From contig JBAPTR010000324.1 of the NCBI GenBank assembly GCA_049282265.1, forward strand, positions 1 through 19,327: a DNA stretch of 19,327 nucleotides, in the 5' to 3' direction. The notes beneath the pieces are model-generated. The model was not told where the DNA came from. It worked only from the letters and a program-made list of their open reading frames with translations, and did not search any database. Position 1 is the stretch's first letter, and each line of letters starts with the position of its first letter. Shown one piece after another: positions 14,656 through 19,327 of this stretch. The DNA comes from CAYUCJ01 sp049282265. GTDB taxonomy: Bacteria; Desulfobacterota; DSM-4660; Desulfatiglandales; Desulfatiglandaceae. A program made the position numbers and the translations under genes.

Positions 14656-14720
14656 GGTTTTACCACACAAACCTGTTTTGAATTTTCGGCGCTGATCAAT
14701 GGTTGAAAGCAAGATAATAA

Positions 14721-14761
14721 AAGCCTCCTTGTCATTCATTTCGACAAGGAGGCTTTTTTTT
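14721..14761 (+). terminator. Strong intrinsic terminator after rplQ
   Basis: AAGCCTCCTTGTC (14721-14733) is perfectly complementary to GACAAGGAGGCTT (14743-14755): 13 pairs, a nine-base loop, then an unbroken T-run (14754-14761). This is a textbook rho-independent terminator 75 bases after the rplQ stop. It closes the ribosomal cluster, but pyrB begins only 14 bases after its T-run. Confidence 0.93.
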
Positions 14762-14775
14762 GTGAGGAGCTTCCG

Positions 14776-15717
14776 GTGAGAGAGTTCAAGCATAAGGATC
14801 TTTTAGGCATCGGGCAGTTATCCATTGAAGATATCGAACTCATCCTGGATACCGCCGAATCATTAAAACTGATTTCATCACGGGATATCAAGAAGGTGCC
14901 CACTTTGCGGGGCAAGAGCGTTGTTCATTTTTTCTATGAACCCAGCACAAGAACCAGAACATCATTCGAAGTAGCTGCGAAACGTTTGAGTGCCGACACG
15001 GTCAGCCTTTCGGTGTCCACGAGCAGCATGGCGAAAGGTGAAACGCTCATTGATACGGTCAGGAACATACAGGCCATGAACCCGGATCTCATTGTCCTCC
15101 GTCACTCATCGAGCGGTGCGCCTCATCTGGTGGCCAGGGAAGTGAGCGCATCCGTTATCAATGCTGGTGACGGCATCAATGAACACCCGACGCAGGCACT
15201 TCTGGATCTTTTTACGATCAGGGAGCACAAAGGGAGGATCAGGGGCCTGAAAGTTGCGATTATCGGAGATATTTCCCATAGCCGAGTGGCCCGGTCCAAT
15301 ATCATAGGGTTGACCAAAATGGGTGCCGAGGTTACGGTTTCCGGTCCTCCAACAATGATGCCTATGGGCATAGAGGCCTTTGGAGTAGAGGCCATGCCTG
15401 ATCCTCTGGAGGCTGTAAGGGGGAAAGACGTGATCATGGTACTGCGTATTCAACTGGAAAGACAAAGTAAAACAATATTCCCAAGCGTTAGGGAATATGC
15501 CGGGTTTTTCGGACTGGACGCAAGGCTTGTTGAAATGGCAAAAAAGGACGTCATTGTCATGCATCCCGGCCCCATCAACAGGGGTGTGGAGATCAGCCCG
15601 GATGTGGCAGATGGTCCCTATTCCGTCATCCTGAATCAGGTTTCCAACGGGGTTGCCGTAAGGATGGCATTGCTTTATCTGCTTATTGGAGGGACGCGAA
15701 GTGTCGATCTGGATTAA
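14776..15717 (+). CDS. pyrB: Aspartate carbamoyltransferase catalytic chain
   Basis: The 313-residue enzyme makes N-carbamoyl-L-aspartate from carbamoyl phosphate and aspartate, step 2 of de novo UMP synthesis. Catalytic marks are intact: the phosphate loop STRTRTSF at 57-64, Ser83/Ser84 with Lys87 (SSMAKGET), HPTQ at 137-140, Arg170, RIQ at 224-226 and HPGPINRG at 263-270. The GTG start follows AGGAG (14765-14769) by six bases. No pyrI is adjacent. pyrC overlaps its 3' end by 17 bases, so the two are one operon. A strong terminator lies just upstream, leaving no space for its own promoter after it. Confidence 0.97.
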   Translation: MREFKHKDLLGIGQLSIEDIELILDTAESLKLISSRDIKKVPTLRGKSVVHFFYEPSTRTRTSFEVAAKRLSADTVSLSVSTSSMAKGETLIDTVRNIQAMNPDLIVLRHSSSGAPHLVAREVSASVINAGDGINEHPTQALLDLFTIREHKGRIRGLKVAIIGDISHSRVARSNIIGLTKMGAEVTVSGPPTMMPMGIEAFGVEAMPDPLEAVRGKDVIMVLRIQLERQSKTIFPSVREYAGFFGLDARLVEMAKKDVIVMHPGPINRGVEISPDVADGPYSVILNQVSNGVAVRMALLYLLIGGTRSVDLD

Positions 15718-17005
15718 AGGGGGCGATCTGGTTGATCCCGAAAGAGGGGTTATCGAGCAGTCTGATCTCATCGTGGAGCGCGGAATAATCGCAAAGATTT
15801 TGCCCCGCGGGACTTTCCGTGATGCAGGTCCCCGCCTGAGGGTTATTGATGCGTCCGGAAAACATGTTGTGCCCGGTCTTGTCGATATGCACGTTCACTT
15901 GAGGGAACCAGGAGAAGAATACAAAGAAACCATCGCCACGGGCGCAAAAGCCGGGGTCGTTGGAGGATACACCTCCCTGGCGTGCATGCCCAATACGATT
16001 CCTCCAAACGACTGCAGCTCCGTAACCGAATTCATTCTTCGACAGGCTCAAAAAGCCGGACTGGCAAGAGTCTATCCCATTGGGGCTATAACGGTGGGCC
16101 AAAAGGGTGACGTGCTCACTGAGTTCGGCGACATGAAAAAAGCCGGAGCCGTCGGGGTTTCCGAAGACGGATATTCTGTTGCAAACAGCGAGTTGATGAG
16201 GCGGGCCATGGAATATGCGCGATTCCATAACCTTACAGTCATATGCCATTGTGAAGACACGCGTCTTTCCGCGGGAGGGTCGATGCATGAGGGCGTCGTA
16301 TCCACGCGGATAGGACTGCCGGGTATCCCTTCTGCAAGCGAAGAAATCATGGTGTTCAGAGAAATTGCCCTGGCGCGGTTGACGGGGACCCCTGTCCATA
16401 TCGCCCACGTGAGCACGGAGGGATCCGTCAATCTGATACGCAGGGCCCGAGAGGATGGCTTGCCGGTTACCTGTGAGACGGCACCACACTATTTCCATTT
16501 GGACCACAACGCTGTCATAGGGTATGACACACGCTTCAAGGTGAACCCGCCGTTAAGGACATCGGCGGATGTGGAGGCCATCAAAAGGGGGCTTTCAGAA
16601 GGTGTCATTGATGTTATCGCGACAGACCATGCACCCCACAGTCCCATGGAGAAGGATCTGGAGTTTGATCGGGCGGCCTGTGGCATGATTGGCCTGGAAA
16701 CGGCCCTGCCACTTACTCTGGCACTGGTGAAGGAAGGCGTATTCGGCATGGCGGAGGCCCTGCGCAGACTCTCTTACAACCCATCCAAGATACTTGGTAT
16801 TCCGGGAGGGGTTCTGCGGGTAGGGGGCCTTGCCGACCTGAGCGTGATCGATGCCGAGATGGAATATGCCATGAAAGAAGAGGACTTCCACTCGAAGAGC
16901 AAAAACTCTCCGTTCATTGGGATGCCTCTAAGGGGAAGAAATGATCTGACCATGATTGGGGGCAAGATTGTCTGGCAAAGAGACACCGCACATATTGATC
17001 GTTGA
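15701..17005 (+). CDS. pyrC: Dihydroorotase, type I
   Basis: The 434-residue enzyme cyclises carbamoyl aspartate to dihydroorotate (step 3). The GTG at 15701 lies seven bases after GGAGGG (15688-15693); a TTG at 15686 would precede that site and is rejected. All type I metal and catalytic positions are present: His64 and His66 (DMHVHLREPG), Asp156 (SEDGYS), His183 (ICHCED), His236 (IAHVST) and Asp309 (ATDHAPH). It is therefore likely an active enzyme and not the metal-free pseudo-dihydroorotase that accompanies PyrB in some bacteria. It overlaps pyrB upstream and the regulator downstream. Confidence 0.96.
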   Translation: MSIWIKGGDLVDPERGVIEQSDLIVERGIIAKILPRGTFRDAGPRLRVIDASGKHVVPGLVDMHVHLREPGEEYKETIATGAKAGVVGGYTSLACMPNTIPPNDCSSVTEFILRQAQKAGLARVYPIGAITVGQKGDVLTEFGDMKKAGAVGVSEDGYSVANSELMRRAMEYARFHNLTVICHCEDTRLSAGGSMHEGVVSTRIGLPGIPSASEEIMVFREIALARLTGTPVHIAHVSTEGSVNLIRRAREDGLPVTCETAPHYFHLDHNAVIGYDTRFKVNPPLRTSADVEAIKRGLSEGVIDVIATDHAPHSPMEKDLEFDRAACGMIGLETALPLTLALVKEGVFGMAEALRRLSYNPSKILGIPGGVLRVGGLADLSVIDAEMEYAMKEEDFHSKSKNSPFIGMPLRGRNDLTMIGGKIVWQRDTAHIDR

Positions 17006-18371
17006 TGATGAAAAGAGCATGCGGGAATTTCTGGAGATCATGCTGACGCAGGAGGGCTACCTGGTCACTCTGGCTGACAGTGGAAGCGCCGCTTGCCGGA
17101 TATTGGATCATGAGGATTTTGACTTGGTCATCACCGATATCCGAATGAAGGATGTGGACGGCATCGACGTATTGAGAAAGAGCAGGAGCCTGAATCCCGG
17201 CACCAAGGTCGTCCTGATATCCGCATTTGCCACGGCCGAGACGGCGGTTGAGGCCATGAAAGAAGGAGCCTATGACTATATTCCCAAACCTTTTAAAGTC
17301 AATGAATTCAAGGACATTGTGCAGGATGCCCTGGAGGCCAAAGAAAAGAGTGTCGAAGAAGTAGAAGAGTCCCGTGAAAAGCACAGTAGCCATTTCGGAC
17401 TTCTGGTGGGTGAAAGCGAGGAGATGAAAAAGGTCTATGACCTGATCACGCGCGTGGCCGGCACGAAAACCAATATCCTGATTTCCGGGGAAAGTGGGAC
17501 CGGAAAGGAACTGGTGGCAAAGGCCATACATCATACGAGCCCCAGGAAGGATAGGCCCTTTGTAATCATCAGTTGTGCCGGAATCCCTGAAAATCTTATA
17601 GAGAGCGAATTGTTCGGTTACAAGAAAGGGGCGTTTACCGGCGCCGGCGGTGACAAGAGCGGCCTTTTTGATGTGGCCGACGGCGGATCCGTTTTCCTGG
17701 ACGAAGTAGGAGAACTCTCCCCGGCAATTCAGGTGAAGCTCTTGCGGGTGATTCAGGAAAGGACATTTACCGCCGTAGGTGGTACAGAGGAAAAGAGCGT
17801 CGATGTGCGGTTTATTTCGGCCACGAACAGGGATTTGGAAAAAGAGGTGATTCAAAACAGGTTCCGCGAAGACCTGTATTTCAGACTCAATGTGATTCCT
17901 ATCCCCATGCCGCCCTTGAGAAAAAGAAAGGGTGATTTGCCGATCCTGGCGAAGCATTTTCTTAAAAAATATTCAGTGGAGTTTGGCAAAGATATCAAGA
18001 AAATCTCTGCCTTTGCCATGGATATCCTGGAGGAATATCCCTTTCCCGGCAATGTCCGGGAACTGGAAAATATTATCGAAAGGAGTGTGGCCCTTGAGAC
18101 ATCCAATATTGTCCTGCCGGAGAGCCTGACCCTTTCAAACCTCCAGAAAGAGAGAAAAAGCAGGAGAGAAAGCGACCTTACCTCCGAGGGCATAGAGCTG
18201 GAGAAAGTACTTGACCGCGTCGAGAGAGACTATGTTCTCAAGGCCCTCAGGATGGCCCACGGATCGAGACAGCGCACGGCTCAACTTCTGGGTATCAACA
18301 TACGTTCCTTGAGATACCGTATGGACAAGCTGGGGCTGAATTCCGTTTCAGTAGAGCAAAGCGAACCATAA
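16968..18371 (+). CDS. PilR-like sigma-54 response regulator
   Basis: An NtrC-family activator of about 467 residues. Receiver domain: Asp13/Asp14, phospho-acceptor Asp57 (TDIRM), Ser85, Lys107 (IPKPF). AAA+ domain: Walker A GESGTGKE at 174-181, sigma-54 contact loop GAFTGA at 221-226, Walker B FLDE near 243-246. A Fis-type HTH closes the protein (GSRQRTAQLLGINIRSLRYR). The C-terminal SLRYRMDKLGL resembles PilR, and a pilin gene follows. The start is uncertain: TTG 16968 with a weak GGGGG site is likeliest, TTG 16956 possible; either overlaps pyrC by about 40-50 bases. No sensor kinase gene (pilS) is adjacent. pilR is plausible but not proven. Confidence 0.9.
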   Translation: MSGKETPHILIVDDEKSMREFLEIMLTQEGYLVTLADSGSAACRILDHEDFDLVITDIRMKDVDGIDVLRKSRSLNPGTKVVLISAFATAETAVEAMKEGAYDYIPKPFKVNEFKDIVQDALEAKEKSVEEVEESREKHSSHFGLLVGESEEMKKVYDLITRVAGTKTNILISGESGTGKELVAKAIHHTSPRKDRPFVIISCAGIPENLIESELFGYKKGAFTGAGGDKSGLFDVADGGSVFLDEVGELSPAIQVKLLRVIQERTFTAVGGTEEKSVDVRFISATNRDLEKEVIQNRFREDLYFRLNVIPIPMPPLRKRKGDLPILAKHFLKKYSVEFGKDIKKISAFAMDILEEYPFPGNVRELENIIERSVALETSNIVLPESLTLSNLQKERKSRRESDLTSEGIELEKVLDRVERDYVLKALRMAHGSRQRTAQLLGINIRSLRYRMDKLGLNSVSVEQSEP

Positions 18372-18414
18372 GAAGAACCATTTTCTCTCGCCCGTTCACT
18401 TCGCTCACTAGAGA

Positions 18415-18500
18415 CACAGAGCTATCAGAGAAAAACAATTCAATTTTTGTTTCTAAAACTCTGTGATTCCCTTGCCGGGGCTTTAGGAGACTGAGTTTTT
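18415..18500 (+). terminator. Possible terminator with two exclusive stems after the regulator gene
   Basis: CACAGAG (18415-18421) can pair with CTCTGTG (18459-18465). AAAACTC (18455-18461) can instead pair with GAGTTTT (18493-18499), which runs into five Ts. The two stems share bases 18459-18461, so only one forms at a time. The loops are long (37 and 31 bases), so termination efficiency is doubtful. It may alternatively be a dispersed repeat. Confidence 0.3.
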
Positions 18501-18509
18501 ACAACAAAG

Positions 18510-18533
18510 GCTCAATACCCCTATTTATTGAGC
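18510..18533 (+). other. Perfect eight-pair hairpin downstream of the regulator gene
   Basis: GCTCAATA (18510-18517) and TATTGAGC (18526-18533) are perfect complements with an eight-base loop. No T-run follows, so it is not a clear intrinsic terminator; it could protect the 3' end of the upstream transcript or act with the preceding stems. Confidence 0.4.
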
Positions 18534-18600
18534 TATTGCCCTCTCATCAGCGCCCATTATCTTCATCAAGCCATTCTTGCCCTCAATCTATCCACGAACC

Positions 18601-18637
18601 CTGACAAAAATTGTCAGCATTTGGACAAGAATTGTCA
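18601..18637 (+). promoter_or_regulatory. Two tandem dyads, probable enhancer sites for the sigma-54 activator
   Basis: Dyad 1 is CTGACAAAAATTGTCAG (18601-18617), a perfect 7-3-7 palindrome centred on 18609. Dyad 2 is GACAAGAATTGTC (18624-18636), 5-3-5, centred on 18630. The shared form is GACAA-N3-TTGTC, and TTGTCAGCA is repeated directly in both. The centres are exactly 21 bp apart, two helical turns, so two dimers would bind the same face of the DNA. They lie about 155 and 176 bp upstream of the predicted start of the pilin transcript, a normal enhancer distance. That the neighbouring PilR-like protein binds here is inference. Confidence 0.72.
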
Positions 18638-18758
18638 GCAAAGGGATCAGTTTCCCCAGCCCGGAAGGGCTACTGCCTTTGTCGTCAAGTTGTTATTGAA
18701 CTGGAACCTGCTGAAATTACAATGTAAAAAGATGATAAAAGCTCTTGCAGAGGAAGTC

Positions 18759-18774
18759 TGGCACACAATTTGTA
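18759..18774 (+). promoter_or_regulatory. Sigma-54 (-24/-12) promoter for the pilin gene
   Basis: TGGCACACAATTTGTA matches the consensus TGGCAC-N5-TTGCA at every core position but one: the -12 element is GT instead of GC. Spacing between the GG and the G of the -12 element is exact. A transcript would start near 18785 and have a leader of about 200 bases before the pilin ATG. An adjoining TATACT (18773-18778) has no sigma-70 -35 partner at proper spacing. Confidence 0.75.
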
Positions 18775-18992
18775 TACTAAAGAGGAAAAAGGCTTTAAGA
18801 AATTGGCGAATTTGTCGATCATAATAGCAGACCTCGTTAGAGAGTCCATTCAAAAGGCTCGACGATTCAACAATCTTAGAAATCTGACCAGCCATGATGA
18901 AAGGGGGTGAAGAAGAGTTAAGAGAGTGTCAGGCGCTTTGGTTTTACATGTCATTTGATCATGGACAACTGATAAGAAATAAGGAGGAGAAA

Positions 18993-19211
18993 ATGTTTAC
19001 GAAGATTCTGAAGAAAAGTCAAAAAGGTTTTACCTTAATTGAATTGATGATCGTTATCGCGATCATCGGGATCCTGGCGGCCATCGCCATCCCGCAGTTC
19101 TCAGCCTACAGGGTGCGTGCTTTTAATGCTGCTGCCCTGAGTGATCTGCGGAATTTCAAGACAACCATGGAAGCCGATTATGCGGATAATCAGGCGTACC
19201 AGGCCCTGTAA
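18993..19211 (+). CDS. pilA: Short type IV pilin, Geobacter PilA-N type
   Basis: A 72-residue prepilin. The leader MFTKILKKSQKG is cut before Phe1 in the type III signal KG/FTLIE, leaving a 60-residue mature chain: hydrophobic N-terminal helix (FTLIELMIVIAIIGILAA), then IPQFSAYRVRAFNAAALSD and LRNFKTTMEADYADNQ. Pro22 and Glu5 are in the usual places. It lacks the globular C-terminal domain of ordinary pilins and closely resembles the short Geobacter sulfurreducens PilA. Aromatic residues fall at mature positions 1, 24, 27, 32, 43, 51 and 57. AAGGAGG (18981-18987) is five bases before the ATG. The frame stays open upstream to an ATG at 18894, but those starts lack ribosome binding sites. Confidence 0.95.
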   Translation: MFTKILKKSQKGFTLIELMIVIAIIGILAAIAIPQFSAYRVRAFNAAALSDLRNFKTTMEADYADNQAYQAL

Positions 19212-19225
19212 GGAGGTGAAAGATA

Positions 19226-19327
19226 ATGAAAAAATTATTCTCTCTCATACTGATTGTCGGATTTGTTTTGAGTTTGTCCACATTCTCATTTGCAGAAACA
19301 GTTTTTACAACGACTGGTCCCGACACT
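19226..19327 (+). CDS. Secreted protein, N-terminus only (probable PilA-C-type partner)
   Basis: The gene starts at ATG 19226 and runs off the window; 34 residues are visible. Residues 1-23 form a signal peptide: MKK, a hydrophobic core LFSLILIVGFVLSLSTF and a cut site after SFA, leaving ETVFTTTGPDT. It begins 14 bases after pilA, and its ribosome binding site AAGGAGGTGA overlaps the pilA stop and matches the 16S 3' end over ten bases, so translation should be strong. In Geobacter the gene after pilA encodes the PilA-C (Spc) partner needed to stabilise the short pilin. The same role is inferred from position; too little sequence is present to confirm it. Confidence 0.8.
   Translation, partial: MKKLFSLILIVGFVLSLSTFSFAETVFTTTGPDT

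Larger units (their letters stand above)
18372..18992 (+). other. 621-base non-coding control region before the pilin
   Basis: No convincing gene is seen on either strand. From left to right it contains overlapping inverted repeats near 18415-18499 (possible terminator), a perfect hairpin GCTCAATA/TATTGAGC at 18510-18533, two dyads at 18601-18636, a short AGCCC/GGGCT repeat at 18658-18671, a sigma-54 promoter candidate at 18759-18774 and a roughly 200-base untranslated leader ending in a strong ribosome binding site. The composition is more A+T rich than the flanking genes, as expected for a regulatory region. Confidence 0.75.

Noticed and set aside
14703..14718. TTGAAA and GATAAT just before the terminator as a pyrB promoter
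   Set aside because: The spacer is only four bases. GATAAT could be a -10 with a poor -35 near 14690, but its start would fall inside the terminator hairpin; too weak to list.
16914..17957. Long antisense frame opposite the PilR-like gene
   Set aside because: It is a shadow of a clearly recognised protein on the + strand; no start context or family resemblance.
18672..18745. IHF site between the dyads and the sigma-54 promoter
   Set aside because: CAAGTTGTTATTG shows only partial agreement with the IHF consensus; I cannot support it.
18745..18778. Sigma-70 promoter TTGCAG ... TATACT before the pilin
   Set aside because: The spacer is 22 bases, too long; the overlapping sigma-54 element is a far better match.
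18528..18824. A 98-codon frame from a TTG in the gap before the pilin
   Set aside because: It has no ribosome binding site and no recognisable domain, and it runs through the twin dyads and the sigma-54 promoter, which explain the sequence better.
1..19327. CRISPR arrays, tRNA or rRNA genes, insertion sequences or phage genes
   Set aside because: No regularly spaced repeats, cloverleaf, transposase motif or terminal inverted repeats were seen anywhere in the window.

Overview
The window is about 19.3 kb, and every gene reads on the + strand. Gene order and protein sequence point to a deltaproteobacterium in the broad sense (Desulfobacterota). Three things support this: an uninterrupted tuf to rplQ ribosomal superoperon with zinc-binding (C+) forms of S14, S4 and L36; a very short Geobacter-type pilin; and a PilR-type sigma-54 activator. 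I cannot name a genus from sequence alone.

Region 1 (1-14645) is the fused S10, spc and alpha ribosomal operons. The order is tuf (3' end only), rpsJ, rplC, rplD, rplW, rplB, rpsS, rplV, rpsC, rplP, rpmC, rpsQ, rplN, rplX, rplE, rpsN, rpsH, rplF, rplR, rpsE, rpmD, rplO, secY, rpmJ, rpsM, rpsK, rpsD, rpoA, rplQ. No map, adk or infA lies between secY and rpmJ. Many genes start with TTG or GTG behind strong Shine-Dalgarno sequences. Several intergenic gaps are larger than usual for these operons and hold perfect inverted repeats that could fold in the mRNA. The best are rpsE-rpmD (GNRA-capped hairpin inside an outer helix) and rplB-rpsS. A possible 42-codon ORF fills the rplC-rplD gap and overlaps the rplD start as ATGA. 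L17 carries a 63-residue basic tail, and RpoA carries acidic linker and tail segments.

Region 2 (14646-17005) begins with a strong intrinsic terminator. Only 14 bases after its T-run comes pyrB (aspartate carbamoyltransferase), then pyrC (type I dihydroorotase, all metal ligands present), overlapping pyrB by 17 bases. The pair carries out steps 2 and 3 of de novo pyrimidine synthesis. There is no room for a promoter after the terminator, so read-through or attenuation is likely.

Region 3 (about 16968-19327) is a type IV pilus module. A PilR-like response regulator overlaps the pyrC 3' end. After a 621-base non-coding gap comes a 72-residue prepilin closely resembling Geobacter PilA (PilA-N), then the start of a signal-peptide protein that is probably its secreted partner. 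The gap holds two nearly identical dyads centred exactly 21 bp apart and, about 130 bp further on, a good sigma-54 -24/-12 promoter. Together these read as an enhancer plus promoter for the pilin, with the neighbouring PilR-like protein as the obvious candidate activator. This region is the most interesting part of the window.
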